The notes beneath the pieces were generated by a model. It made no database searches and was not told the DNA's origin. It worked only from the letters and a program-made list of their open reading frames with translations. The position numbers were made by a program, and so were the translations under genes. Positions 12,170-24,090 of a DNA stretch of 64,000 nt are shown in pieces. The DNA is from Eublepharis macularius (taxonomy: Eukaryota; Chordata; Lepidosauria; Squamata; Eublepharidae), in the NCBI RefSeq assembly GCF_028583425.1, contig NC_072793.1, forward strand, positions 65,291,028 to 65,355,027. The letters run 5' to 3'. The first letter of the stretch is position 1. Each line of letters starts with the position of its first letter.

Positions 12170-12710
12170 GGTACGCTGGTTCCATGCCATGCCAATACCA
12201 GCACCTTGAATTTGACCTAGAATAAAAAAGGAATGCGGTTTAGGTAGAAGAACAAAACTGGAGTAATATGGTCTCTAGGACCCACTCCTTTTTTCCTTCT
12301 TGCCTCAGCATTCTGTACCAGTTGTAGTTTTCAGGCACTCTTCAAGGGCTGTCCCATATAGAGTACACATTGCAGTAATCTAATCTAGATGCATGCATGA
12401 CAATGGCAATATTTTTTTGTTCAGGAAAGGATGCAGGTAACTCAACAGCCAATGCTGGGGAAAGGCACTCCTGGACACCAGTGCTACCTGTTTATCCAAC
12501 TAGAGGCGCAGGTCCAGCAGTAGCCCCAATCTGCAGACCTGCTCTTTTAGGGGAAGTGCAACCCCATCCAGAAGTTGAGACATCTCAATTTCTGGGTCAA
12601 ATCTTTCCCCCACTAGTAGCACCTCTGTTTTGTTGGAATTAATTTTCAGTTCATTAACCCTTATTCATCTCAAAATGGCCTCCAGGCACTGGTTCACAGT
12701 TTCCCCTTAA
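12170..12710 (-). mobile_element. L2-type LINE fragment
   Basis: Read on minus, a decayed ORF2 is visible: LNSNKTEVLLV, then DPEIEMSQLLDGVALPLKEQV, then a block like SRLDYCN near 12370. This is the segment of L2 reverse transcriptase downstream of the catalytic motif. It is broken in several frames and not functional. Confidence 0.68.
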
Positions 12711-15187
12711 CTTGGAGTCTCTCTACACAAGATATCTTACAGTAGTTGTCCCGTTGTGAATACACACGCTCTGCTAGGGAGACAGAGTACACATGTACAG
12801 AAGACCACACGGAAAGTAAGTCACTTGAGCACCCTGTGTAAGATATCCTGTGTAGATATCTTGTGTTGATCTGCAACATAAGGACTACTATGTTTTTCCT
12901 AGGCTTTCAGCTTTTAAAAGTAAACTGTGAGTTTTGTTCAGTTTGTGAGAGAATTATCTGTTGTTATATTTTCAATTGGATGGTATTCATTTTTGCTTCT
13001 TCCCAATATGCCAAGGGCACAACTTGATACGAGCTACCCCTACACAAGAAACAGACACAGAGACCTCATGACTCATAGACTAAAGTTTTTCCCTCTCCTC
13101 GCATACACATTCTTATCTTGCTTTTTAACATCATGCTTGATGAAGACTTCTGGAGAGCAAAAAAGCTTGTAGAATGTGTTGCATTATTTTGGTTGGCCTT
13201 GATAAAAAGTCTTACATGGCTTCTGTTTTCAGACTGCATAGAATTGCATGGTTTTCAATGGGATTTAATAGCAACTAAATTTGGCTGCCTTATACATTGG
13301 CTGCCTTTCTCACTGATGCTGGACACTGAATAGTTTTTTTTAAAGAGATGAAAGTGATTTGAGAGAGCTGTCATCTATCTCAAAACTACCTCCATGCACC
13401 GGTTCACAGTTTCCATTTAACTTTATTTCCAGTGTTAATATAAGCCTATTATGTATATAAGACAAGGACTAGTATACATACATATTCTAGGTATATAATA
13501 TGACTACTATGCATGCATATTCATTTTGCCCCATTATTATCTCTGGTTAAATAGGTTTTTGTAACAATACCAAAGCCTATGAAACCTGTTTGCAAGAGGC
13601 AAAAGTGAGTACACCCCACCTCCACCAATCCCTCTTTCAATCCACCTCAGGAAAAAGAAATGGTATGTCAAGTTCTGAAAATCTTGTTGCTGTCTAAGGT
13701 GCCACTGGACTCAGATCATGCTGTACCTCCTCATCGCACCAGTATTGCCAGTGATTACAGCTGCATGCGTGATGCATTTTAAAACAGAAAAGAAATATCT
13801 GTTCCTTGTTTATAGAGCACAGTTAACTCTATTCTATTTCTCGCTCCCATCCTTCAGATCAGATTAATGAGAATCATCATAGGTCAAACCTGAGACAAAG
13901 TATTTGATGGTTTCTTTTTAAGTGCAGCAATTCGATTACAGATATTGCCCTTTGCCTGCCTTCCATCTTCTCTGCCTTTGTAGAAGCTAAAAATGTCACG
14001 TCACTGAAGAGGGCTACTTTTGATCATAGAGCATTGTGTTATTTTGAATAGGCTGAATTTAACTAGTTTAACTGCCAAAAAGAATACATCATGCCAACCT
14101 ATTTATCCCCTAATGCTGGCTGGACAGAACAACTGCAGGACACTTGATTCGGGGAGGTACAATATGGATTTTGCTGTTCCATGTAACAGGGAAGTAATTA
14201 ACACACAATATTAAGAACATAAGTAATTACAAATTTACACTGGATTTTTTTTGCTACAAGGGTAGACCCCAATTAACATATCCTGGAAAACAATCATTAA
14301 TAACAGGAAAGAGGCATTCTGTGGGTCAGATTCTAATTAAAGCCAAAAGTGAGATGATATAAATCCTCTCACAGAAGTGAAGTGAAAGGTGAACCATTCT
14401 AACATGAAGCTAGTGTCATTTTTCCATGATGAAATCCAAATGCTGTTTTTGTGTGTGTTTGATTTCCTATATCATTTCAATGATATCTCAGTATCAGATT
14501 TTTCAGTCATTACCAAATGCCAGAGATTTTACTTGAGGAGTACTAGGGTGTCAGATAATGGGAGATAGGTGCTCTTGGTGTTAATTAGACAATTTTCCTT
14601 TACTTTACTGGTAGCTGAAAAATATCTGAGGTGTAAAGGAGAGCAATTATTTAGATCTAAAAGACACATCTGAGAACAGAATGGTCCTTCACTAGAAATT
14701 GATCAGAGTATTGAGAATAGTGGCCTGTTCTAGTGTAACCAGAGTGCAAACAGCTTTTGCCCTTACCACTGGCCATAAATTTTCAATATCATTACAAGGC
14801 AAATTATAAGTGATGGTTTCAACTTGTGGCAAACAGTTTCAAAATACACTCAGAAGGGATTCGGCTGCTTACTTGTAAGGGTTGTGTGTCATTATTGTTT
14901 GTAATTTCTACAGCACATTTTACATGCATGAAACGGAACTAACTTATGGTTGTGCAGAAATTTGTACTCAGATCTATGGGTTTCAAGTTGGTCATTGGTC
15001 CTCTCTGATGACAACTTCCTGTGGTCTGGGTGAAAAATGTGGTACAACTGATCAGGGGAATAAATGATTTCATGTTGATCAAACAGTTGTTAGGTTTAAA
15101 CAAACCAATCTGAAAGTTAGGGCATATTTTAGCAAAGGTTTTGGGCTAATTTATACTGCTAATTTATACTGTATTTGGCTGTTGCTA
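12711..15187. other. Intergenic, mostly unclassified
   Basis: The gatgaagacttctggagagc block at 13135-13235 and the gtgccactggactcag block at 13690-13715 are fragments of dispersed repeats. A ctatc-tcaaaa...ctccatgcaccggttcacagttt line at 13370-13425 repeats 12670-12706. No gene seen. Confidence 0.4.
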
Positions 15188-15195
15188 GTGATGAA

Positions 15196-15605
15196 TAGAG
15201 ATGGGCATGAACCGAAATATGAACCAAAATTAGACATGAACCAGGCTGGTTCGTGGTTCGCGAACCACGGTTCGTCAGATCCCATTTCTGACAAACCACC
15301 ACAAACTTTTAGGCTGGTTCATTTGGTTCGTTTTTTGGTTCATCACTGCAGACAGCCTGGTGCCAATCAATCAGTTTCCTAGGCAACAGGGGATGGACTT
15401 CCTACAGACCTTCTGCTGACCTGGAATTGACTTTCTGCTGACCCAGAAGAGATGATTTTCTGACCCAGAAGTGACGATTTCATGAACCAAACAAACTGGT
15501 TCACGAACCGAGCAAATTCATGAAAGTTCGTGGTTTGTGGTTCGTGAAATTTGATGAACCACGAACCACATGATTCGGTCTTTTTCCAGTTCGTGCCCAT
15601 CTCTA
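15196..15605. mobile_element. hAT-type MITE, both ends present
   Basis: Ends TAGAGATGGGCATGAAC and TTCGTGCCCATCTCTA are inverted repeats, flanked by perfect 8-bp duplications gtgatgaa (15188-15195 and 15606-15613). Both arms are built of the GAACCA/TGGTTC motif in both orientations. It is 410 bp with no frame of interest. The left arm is shared with the partial copies at 18363 and 59674. Confidence 0.92.
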
Positions 15606-15949
15606 GTGATGAATCAATAAATATCATCATAAGATGGGATGGGTGGGTTTGTAATTGTAGGTCTATGGAAGCCTATGTATACATCTCTCTTGCTTCTGTG
15701 CAGTAATATTTCTTGCTATTTTTTGTGAGCTTCCTTTCCTTTCCTAAAAGGGTTCAAGGTAGCTCAGAGAAAGAATACTCAAACAATAAGGAGCTATTGA
15801 GATAAAACAATTAGAACTGCAAAACAATGTTTTAATTGCAGCAAAAACCAGGAAACTTTGACTTTTTGGTTTCTGGACAAGAGGCCAGAAAGACAGCTGT
15901 AGCATCCTTTTATATAACACAGGGTGCTTTTCTACTCTTTTCAGGGAAA

Positions 15950-16045
15950 CTGTTCCACATGACCAGGCTACAACTGAGCCTGCTTGCGGGGAGGGCGGAA
16001 TATAAATACGCTAAAATAAAATAAATAAATAAATAAATAAATAAA
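15950..16045 (+). repeat. Retroposon tail with (AAAT)n
   Basis: The wording gcggggagggcggaatataaa followed by six or seven aaat units is the usual 3' tail of a SINE or L2-type element. The body upstream is too decayed to place. Confidence 0.5.
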
Positions 16046-16049
16046 GGAC

Positions 16050-16760
16050 CCATGACAGGCCAAAAGCAGATCACAGGAATGGTTGAAGGTAGGAAAGGAA
16101 ACTGCCACACCAAGTCATATAGAAAAGGTAGTTAAAGTATGTGGGTCTCAGTCCATGAAAGGGCTTAAATAGTAAGTATCTTGACTTCAACCCAGAAATG
16201 CATATATTTTGGAACAGACAAAATATGTTCATATTGAGTACCTGCTCAGTCAAAAGGCAAGCAGCCACATTTTGGACCAATTGAAGTTCCTGAATTATTT
16301 TCAAGGGAAGCTTGATGTACACCATGTTTTATAATCTACCCTTACCATAGTAATGGTCACTGCAGCCCAGGAGAGAAAAAAAATTGTATGCCAAATAAAA
16401 TCAGGGAGAAAGCACTTGTTTTTGAAACAAGGATAAATTTAAAATAACCTCTGAACTCCTATCTCCCCCTCCCAGTATTATCCTCTGATTTCTACAAAAT
16501 GCTGCTCTTCAGGGATAGGGAACCCTGAGAAACAACATGAGGAATATCTGCAACCAGACAGGAAAATTAGTGGAAATTGTCAATTCAATCCAACCCTCAG
16601 CCATGGAAAGCCACACTCCATCCATGACTGGCAACACAATCCCTCCAGAACATCTTTAGCGACCAGTATTAGCCCAGTCTTATTTGGATTCAGTTTTATC
16701 CTGTTCTCCCTCAATCCTTTAAATACAGCACCCAAGCACTGTGTGGGGTTGCCAACTCTT
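16050..16760 (-). mobile_element. L2-type LINE fragment
   Basis: On minus the frame ending near 16260-16320 reads LPLKIIQELQLVQNVAA, which is the L2 ORF2 wording also seen at 30735-31585. A second patch near 16680-16700 (a decayed LNPNKT-like run) lies upstream. The element is broken and undatable by eye. Confidence 0.6.
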
Positions 16761-17420
16761 GGTTGGAACCAGGGGTATTGATTTAAATAGCATGGAGATC
16801 AGTTGTAATTCTGGGAGATCTCCAGGCCCCACCTGGAGGTTGTCAATCCTAACGCTGGTCAAGAACAGAGATGGGTGCTACTAGATGGGCAAGAACAGAG
16901 ACGGGTGCTTTTTCTCAGAAATGTATAGTTAAGTATCCACACACTAATGATTCATCCAGGGGTGGATTGGCCATTAAGGCCAATGGAAAAAGTCATGGGG
17001 GGTTGATGGCCTAGAAGGATGCCCTCTGGGACCACCCTGGCCCCAAGTGAGGGGCAGTCCTTGCCCTGTGTGCGGGAGCAGCATTCATTGCCACTACCAC
17101 AAGCCACAGCCCAAGGCCCCTGTGAGATAACAAACAAGGCACCTGGCCATGCCCCTTGCCGGATGGAGAATGAGGTATGTGGCCCCGCCCCATGCCAGGC
17201 AGGGAATGAAGCGTGCATCCAAGACTGATCTTGTGCGGTGATGCTCAGCTGAGCTTCATAAGGCTGATGGACTGGCTCTTTCCCTTTCCTTTGAGATACA
17301 GGATCTGGGGTACAGTGAAGGCTGGTGCATTCATGGGCTGTTTTTATCTCCTTGCCTGCTGCTTCAAAGCAATGGAGGATTTCATTTGAAGACATAATGA
17401 TATAAATAATAGTAAGCAAG

Positions 17421-17466
17421 TATTACTACTACTATTACTACTGCTGCTGCTGCTGCTGCTGCTACT
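17421..17466 (+). repeat. Compound (ACT)n(CTG)n microsatellite
   Basis: About six ACT/ATT units run into about eight CTG units. The repeat is non-coding and intergenic. Confidence 0.93.
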
Positions 17467-17940
17467 TGCTATGGGACCTCAGCATTGAATGGGATGTCTC
17501 TAGGTTTTGGTGAAACATAAAGGTCTGTAGCAGAAAAGGGAGGTATGGGAGCCACATTCTACATGCAAAACTCCACTTCTGCTTTTGTGGATCCCAGCTT
17601 TAGTAAAGAGCTTACAGAAGTTCCAGTTTTTAGTAGTATCTTCCCCCCCTCTTATAATTCCAAGATCTTTTTTTAATATGCAATTCCTTTTGACATTGTT
17701 ATGTGAATGTCAGACATTTACATATCGCTGTTGTTCACACTATGAATATTGATGCTGTCTCTACTATTCACAGTAGCGCACACATTATTTAGTTAAACCT
17801 TTGTGAATTAAATCACACCTGAAATGGAGATACATCCCTCCTGTTCCTTTTCTAATATGCCAGGTGTCTAATTTGAAACCACCTCTGTTGGCAGAGTTAA
17901 AAATTTCTTGTCTTTGTCAAAAAATCTATGAAGAAATTGT

Positions 17941-17952
17941 GCCATCTAGTGG
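17941..17952 (-). promoter_or_regulatory. CTCF-like motif
   Basis: Minus strand CCACTAGATGGC fits the CTCF core CCASYAGRKGGC at every position. A single 12-bp word can occur by chance. Confidence 0.3.
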
Positions 17953-18362
17953 ATTTATTTTATAAATAAAAGTAATCAAAGAACAGCTATTCTCAAGTTT
18001 TGCTTCAGTGACCCTTTCATTCATAGATCCTATGTATAGCAAGGATACCTAGAAAACAATTCTAGGCATGTGCTGGTGGAGATGGGACCATTTAGATCAC
18101 CACAAAACCAGAACACTAATTTGCTCCACCTATGACAATACATTCCTAATAATTTTGAAATTCAAATAGAAAATGCTCAGTTCATCTAAGGTATACAGGT
18201 ATTTCATGTACTGAGTCCTATACATAGTCCCATAGGTCAACATACAAGCCCTTTAGGCCAACACAAATTAACTTAAAAGAATCTGGATACTCATTCTGCC
18301 TCAAGACCAAGATAAGAACATAGTGGCAAATAAGGAGAGAGTAGGTGTGAGTGAATGCTGTA

Positions 18363-18560
18363 TAGAGGTGGGCGTGAATCGCAATATGAACCAAAAAAAT
18401 GCATGAACCATGCCGGTTCGTAGTTCGTGAAAACGCAGTTCATGGGGCCACATTTTCCACAAACCCCATGAGTTTTTGGCCCAGTTTGTCAGGTTCATAA
18501 GGAGTTTGTGAGGCCAGACAGGCTGGTGCGGCTCAATTGATTGCTGGGCAACATAGGCTC
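18363..18560 (+). mobile_element. hAT-type element, left end only
   Basis: It starts TAGAGGTGGGCGTGAATC and follows the left arms of the elements at 15196 and 59674 (cggttcgtagttcgtg, ccagacaggctggtgc, gctgggcaaca). No matching right end ending CCACCTCTA was found downstream, so it is truncated or opens into the tandem array that follows. Confidence 0.65.
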
Positions 18561-19910
18561 GGAATGTCTGCAGACCTTTTGTTGCTGTGGGAACCCCAAT
18601 CTCAGCCCACCTAACCTTGATAGGCAGGTCTCCCTTCCAACCGTGGCGCTCCCATTCTGTTACATGGGAGCCAAGAGCAGGGGGGAGACAGGCCTTCTGT
18701 AGCCATGGGCACCAATCTCATCCCTCCAAACCCTGTTAGGCAGGTCTGACTGCCAACCAGGGAGCTCCTGTTCTGCTCTATCTGACCCTATGTTATATAA
18801 GGCACAGCTTTCTGCCTAGTGCTTTCAGTTTCAACAGACAGTGGGAGAATGAGGACTGTTGCTGGCATTGGAGGGAGAGAGAGAGAGAGTGGAAGAGAGC
18901 TTGGCTGCTGCTCATAGAAAAGAGAGACTGAAAAGCCTCTGCAGCTTTAGTACTGGCATTTCTGGGAAGGGTGCCTTCTTTCCTCCATCCCACACCACCC
19001 CAGTCCCAGGGCCACTGCCTGGCTGGGCCTAGCTTGACTGAGGCCTACTTTTTTTCCTGGGAATTTCTTTCTTTCTCTTTATTCCTTCTGGGCTTAATTA
19101 TCTATTTTGTCCACCTGTCCTGTGCCACCATCTGGCTCTGGGGCCAAGCTACATGGGCCGAGGGCTCACGTTGCTCTTTCTTGTTGATTTGCTTAACATC
19201 TCTTTATTATGTGCACCTGTCCTGCCTGCTCAGGTCAGGTCTCTCTTGAGGAGGGCTCACATCCACTCTTCTTTTGTTTCCCAGTTATTCTTATTTTTCA
19301 GCACTATGAGGCTTAGAGTGGGGGCCAAGGGTGGTCGTGGGGGGAACTCTACCCCCCCATCTCAGGGCCGCCATCTGGCTCTGGGGCCAAGCTACGTGGG
19401 CACCTTGGCTGAGGGCTCACTTTATTCTTTCTTTTTGTTTTGATTACTCTCTTATTTTGTGCACCTGTCCTGCATGCTCAGGTCAGGTCTCTCTGTGTGG
19501 CGGGGTAGGACTCTACCCACCGTCTCAGGGCCACTGTCTGGTTCAGGGGCCAAGCTAAATGGGCACCTCGGCTGAGGGCTCATGTTGTTCTTTCTTTGTG
19601 ATTTGCTTACCATCTCTATTTATTTTTTTCACCTATCCTGCCTGCTCAGGTCAGGTCTCTTTGTGTGGTGGGATAGGGCTTCCATGCAAAGGGGATCAAT
19701 GTCTCTGTCTCTTCTGAGTGCAACTTGCCCCTATCCATGAGACTTGGTCTCTCACCCCCTGATGGGGGGAAGGGGTTCCATCCTTGCTGCCATGGCTGGC
19801 AGGTGGGTGATGTCTGTGGCCACATCCTTCTATGGTCCCGAATGGGACTTGCTGACTCCTCTGCGCCGGGGGGAAGGGGTTCCATCCTTGCTTACCATCT
19901 TTGCACTTTG
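18560..19910 (+). repeat. GC-rich nested tandem repeats
   Basis: Three levels are seen. A block with taggcaggtct and ccaacc is doubled near 18635 and 18750. A longer unit (gccaccatctggctctgggg, aagcta, gggcac, gctgagggctca, gcacctgtcctg, tcaggtcaggtctct) starts near 19123, 19367 and 19529. The word ggggaaggggttccatcctt occurs near 19768 and 19872. A TATATAAG word lies at 18794-18801. Frames of 60-96 codons over it are by-products of the repeats. Confidence 0.65.
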
Positions 19911-20339
19911 TAGTTTGCACTGAACTTTATAAAAACTACAAAATTTACATATAATTAATTCTGTAGACCTTTGAGGTTTTTTCCTTCTATTGCCAGGCAT
20001 GGCCTCACAACCAGTGGAAGATGGGGGAATGGCAGCTTTTAAGATTGCTGAGGAGATTAGCATCCCTGGCACAGTGATGTCAATTCCAGAGCAACCCAGA
20101 AATGATTTCATAGTACCAGGGGTGACAGTCTAACATTCAGCCCAAAGTCTATAGTTTAACCATAGAATCTGGGGTAAATGCCTAGAACATTACTTAGTGT
20201 GATGATGTCATTTCTGGCTTGCTCTAGAAGTTACATCATTATGCCCCCTGGTTAAGTGCACTAGACAACAGGAACTGGGAAGGGAGATCCCCTACCCCAA
20301 GCAGGAAGCTGGGAACTATATTACAGGACTACTTTCCCT

Positions 20340-20510
20340 ATCTTGCAACCGTCCCATTGCAGTAGCTGAACTAGTCCAGGCAAAGTCTTCTGAAGGTGCC
20401 ACCCTGCAAATGGGTATAATCATTAGCTGCTCCTGATCATTCTTTGTTGTGACTCCCACCTTCTGGAATGATCTGCTTGGGGAGGTCAGGAGAGTCCCCA
20501 TATTACATTA
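20340..20510 (+). mobile_element. L2-type LINE fragment
   Basis: Plus-strand reading gives a decayed TPTFWNDLLGEVRRV block, the position where L2 ORF2 usually has W-N-x-L-P-x-E-V. It is very short. Confidence 0.45.
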
Positions 20511-20784
20511 TTCCTCCCCACATAAAAAACAAGGGCTCTTATTCAAAACAAGGAAGGAATAAGCATGTCAAAGGAGGAAGAAACACAAGTGGAACATTAA
20601 AGTTCACAGAGAAAACAAACTGCAGAGATGGGCTTTTTTGCTCCTGTGTTTGTGGTAGTCAGACAGGAACTAGATTGGAACGTGCTTGTTCATTCAAAGG
20701 GAACTAAATAGAGAGTTGCATCTCCTAGTTGATAGGAGGGGAAGGAGCACTAGTTCCTTAGTCAGAGCTCTAGAAGATCCTGAA

Positions 20785-21185
20785 GCTAAGAGCCGAACTA
20801 CACAATATGAATGACATGCGAACAACATGCGAACAGACTTACGTGTCTCCCCATTGCTTCCCTGTACGTGCTCCTCCAAGACGAGTGGTATCCCATCATG
20901 CACCGCCAGTTTGTGCATGCTTAAACTGTCCTCTGTAACCATCCCCTGTCCCTTATTGCCTTTCTGTGAGGGAAGAGGGAAGTGGAAGCAAAACAGAATC
21001 ACCACTCTGCAATGGCTACTTGATGATATGGTCCATGGACACTCACCAATGTAAACCGCTTTTTTGCTGGCACGTGCACAGAGTGGAGCTACAGACATGA
21101 GTTCATCGGGGGTAAAAGAGACATGGGAAGGTGAGGAAAAAAACCCGAATCTGGCCAGTCACATAGGCTCGTGTAATTCAACTCG
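20785..21185. repeat. Possible non-autonomous DNA element
   Basis: A gaactacac word near 20794 and a cgtgtaattc word near 21170 form a weak inverted pair around GC-richer DNA with repeated catgcgaac words. No clean target duplication was found. The 134-codon minus frame inside looks like chance. Confidence 0.25.
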
Positions 21186-22225
21186 TCTTGTGGATGATAA
21201 ATAACACCAGTGAAAATACTGAATCTGAAGTACCCCATACACCAAATCCTAGGGCGATGACTCAGCATCCTGAATGGTAGTTCTTCAGTAGCCTCCAGTT
21301 AAAAAAAAATATATTGAAACTAGAAGAAAGATTACAATCAAATATCCCAAATGATCTACCACATCAAATGCTGCTGAGAAATTCAACAAAATCAATGTGT
21401 AAGTATTATCACTGTGTATATCTATGCATAGACCATATCACAATTTTTGTTATCACAATATGATCATGGCACAATTTTCAAGGAAAAAAGTGATGTTGCT
21501 GAATAGAAAAAAGTGATGTTGCTGAATCATCAATGGACACCAAACCCAAGAGTATAATCCATGGGCTCACAAGCTATCTGACACTCCTATCACCTCAATG
21601 TAGGGATCAATCAACCTTCAATTTCAGATAAAATATTACATACAAAAGTGAGCATTAGGTAGTGCTGCTTAAGTATTCAAACAAGAAATAAATTATATAT
21701 GTACTAATGTGCTGCAATGAGAATAATGTCCCTTGTCACTTCAAAAAGTGACTCATTTGTAATACCAGCTGAGGAGCATAGAACAAATAATAAACAATCA
21801 GGTTCACTGTATTACTTGTATCAGAAATGAACTGTATCCTTCCTTTCTTCAGCTGTTACCAGCAAGAGTGGGAATAGCCGGCAATGCACCTTTGACAGCA
21901 TTATTAAAACAGTGGCTCAAACATGCCTATTTCATAGCCATGATCAAAATTATGCTTTCTATTCATTCATTTTACTACATGATCTTCACATTCGTTCTTT
22001 GCAAACTGAAGTGGTGGAGAACATTAACTGCGATAAACGCATTAGTAACAGTAATAAAGACTACCTACCTCCTTCTCCATACAGGATAAGAATGTATAGA
22101 TTTGATTTCCAATAGTCACCTTTCCAGGAATCCCCACATTGTAAAACTGATAACACAAAACTAACTCCTGCTAAATATCGTCACATTACTATTTAGAGAT
22201 AGCCTACCCACTATGTGGCCTGAAG
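21186..22225. other. Intergenic, nothing recognised
   Basis: AT-rich unique-looking DNA except for a perfect-looking 22-23 bp tandem pair (21483-21505 and 21506-21528). No gene seen. Confidence 0.45.
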
Positions 22226-22289
22226 TGATTGTCTAGGGTACCAGTGGTGGAGCAGCACCATCCAGCTCCATCATTCCTCTGTCCAACGG

Positions 22290-22760
22290 CCTGTGGTATC
22301 GGGATCTGCCCAGAAGGTGCCCCTGACTTCGGTGGGAGCCTGCTCACTCCTTCTCTCCACTGGGGGGCAGACAGGAGCAGGCCTGGCCCTCTTCCTCCTT
22401 ACCTTGCCTGACTGGGGAGTGGGAAACAAGGAGGACCAGCAGCAGCTTCTTGCTGCAGTGGGGAGGGGATGAAGGGAGGCATTGTTTTACTGCTTCCCTG
22501 CAGTCCGATGGAGGACAAGGAGGGTGGAAAGAAGCTGTGCTACACCTCGCCCAGCCACTAGGGGGCAAGGAGGGTGCTTACCATCTTCCTGTCTCCCTCT
22601 GGCCCGGTGAGGAGGGTGGGAAAATGTTGCACCTCACCTTGCCCAGTCACTGGGGTGGGTGCAATTTTTCTGCTTCCCCAGTGGCTGATGGTGGGCAGGA
22701 GGGTGAGTGTCATCTTCCTGCCTCCTTGAAATGTGTAGGGCTAGGGCACCTAACATTCTT
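22290..22760 (+). repeat. GC-rich imperfect tandem repeats
   Basis: Blocks of cagccactaggggg, caaggaggg, catcttcctgcctcc and cttgcccagtcactgggg recur at irregular steps. The 110-codon frame across it is a by-product. Confidence 0.55.
22555..22566 (+). promoter_or_regulatory. CTCF-like motif
   Basis: CCACTAGGGGGC fits the CTCF core and is followed by a (ccactagggggca overall). A near match, CCACTGGGGGGC, lies at 22357-22368. Both sit in the GC-rich tandem region about 1.5 kb upstream of GPR151. Confidence 0.35.
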
Positions 22761-23197
22761 GGCCTGCCCCTGTTTCTGGTAAAGAACTATATCCCTCTAA
22801 GTTGTTAACATGCTGCTAATTTCATGCGATGTTCAACCGCTGAATTTACCTTGTTCACCGTGTTCGTGAGGTCTGTTTGGTTTGGCACTGAATGACTTGA
22901 ATGCCTGCTAAATAGGTTTGCATTATGTTTTTTTCAAGTGTACACATGCAAAAACACTGTTGATCTCAACTGATCAGCAGCTGTTAACGTTATGAAGACT
23001 AATACTGAACGGTAGCATGTTTCTTAAACACAGCATTTATTATAACTGATATATATGAGTTGTGATTTATTTATTTAAGCGATTGCCTGCCAAATGGAAC
23101 AGTGATACAGCAATGGGAAAAATTGGGCTGTGTGATAACATGCATGTGTGAAATGCCAGTTGCACTGTGCTGCAGCATTAGGAATGAATATGGTGAA

Positions 23198-23414
23198 GGG
23201 CTCTGTCTCTTGATCAGAAGCCACAGACCCTGGTGATGGAACAAAATCGGGGAGATTCTCCAAGTTATCAGCTGCTGTCTCCTCTTGACATTCTGGAGCA
23301 GGCAGAGATTTTTTTCCACAGGCCTTTGAAACCCTCTCTGAATTCTTCAGACATAAGAACAAAGATAAGAGGGTTGGCTGAAGAGATGACAAACATCAGG
23401 ACTTGGGTGGTGGC
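23198..23414 (-). pseudogene. Inverted partial duplicate of GPR151 C-terminal coding region
   Basis: Read on minus, these 217 bases match GPR151 bases 24922-25152 with about 10 substitutions and one 14-base gap, roughly 95% identity by eye. It covers the end of the seventh membrane helix (SSANPLIF) and the first half of the cytoplasmic tail (SLPAPECQEE, ETAADNLENLPD, SDQETEP). There is no start, no first six helices and no poly(A) end. It therefore looks like a local DNA-level inverted duplication, not a retrocopy. The 14-base gap shifts the frame near the helix/tail border. It faces its parent gene from 1.5 kb away. Confidence 0.93.
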
Positions 23415-24090
23415 AAATATTTTTATTTAAGGCAAAAGGGCGAAAAGCAAAAATAAAAAACCCAGCAAGACAAAACTAAGTACAACTCTTAGTCAAATAC
23501 TGATAAAATGCCTTCATCAGAGCGTCTGAACAATGAAACAACTCATTAAAGCCCTGGCTGTAGGAGCAATTTTCTGCAAAGCAGAAATGAGGTTTGCACC
23601 TGTAACACCTGAGTTTTGCCATTTCAGCATGGTTACAGACTTCTTTGTTCAAATTGAGACTAAAATTATAGAATATTCTGGTTTCTTACTAAATGTCCAC
23701 AGCTGAGTTCCAAATAATAATAAAACAGAACCCTGGGCTCCTGGCACAGTAGTTTTGAGTTTTACATCATTTATGAAAGAATCGTTTTAATTACTTCATG
23801 GGGCTGCTACACTGGTTATTAGACTTGCTAATAAGCAGCAGTCTACGTGCTCTCGCTAGGGGATTGTCAATCAAAGCAGTTGCAGGTATATAGCAATGAG
23901 AGATCCTGGCTGATTGCACATGTACTGTATTGAAGCTTCTCACAGAGGTTTTGTATTGCCTATGGAACAACAGATTTGTCTCAACCACAGAGGTTTTGAA
24001 AGGGACAGAACAGAGCAAGAAAGGATTAAGTCCCACTGACGTCCATCAAGTGTAAAAGGCACTTAACGGAGAAAAGCTACCTTCAGCACC
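23415..24090 (+). other. GPR151 upstream region
   Basis: This is the presumed proximal promoter and 5' UTR. A TATATAG word lies at 23887-23893, about 200 bases before the start codon. In-frame stop TAA at 24064-24066 closes the reading frame before the ATG. No other gene seen. Confidence 0.4.
23887..23893 (+). promoter_or_regulatory. TATA-like word upstream of GPR151
   Basis: TATATAG in the context gcaggtatatagcaatg. Its distance to the ATG would allow a short unspliced 5' UTR. Without transcript data this is only a candidate. Confidence 0.25.

Larger units (their letters stand above)
16770..18362. other. Intergenic, no gene seen
   Basis: It contains a 155-codon minus frame (16952-17419) over GC-richer DNA. 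That frame has no domain and overlaps two other open frames, so I do not call it. The microsatellite and the CTCF-like word below are the only features. Confidence 0.4.

Noticed and set aside
16952-17419. 155-codon minus-strand frame
   Set aside because: No family resemblance, no splice partners, and two other frames overlap it. A stop-poor GC-richer patch explains it.
20694-21098. 134-codon minus-strand frame
   Set aside because: No domain, and a plus-strand frame overlaps it. It lies in a possible repeat.
22450-22782. 110-codon plus-strand frame
   Set aside because: Made by GC-rich imperfect tandem repeats (Gly/His/Leu-rich).
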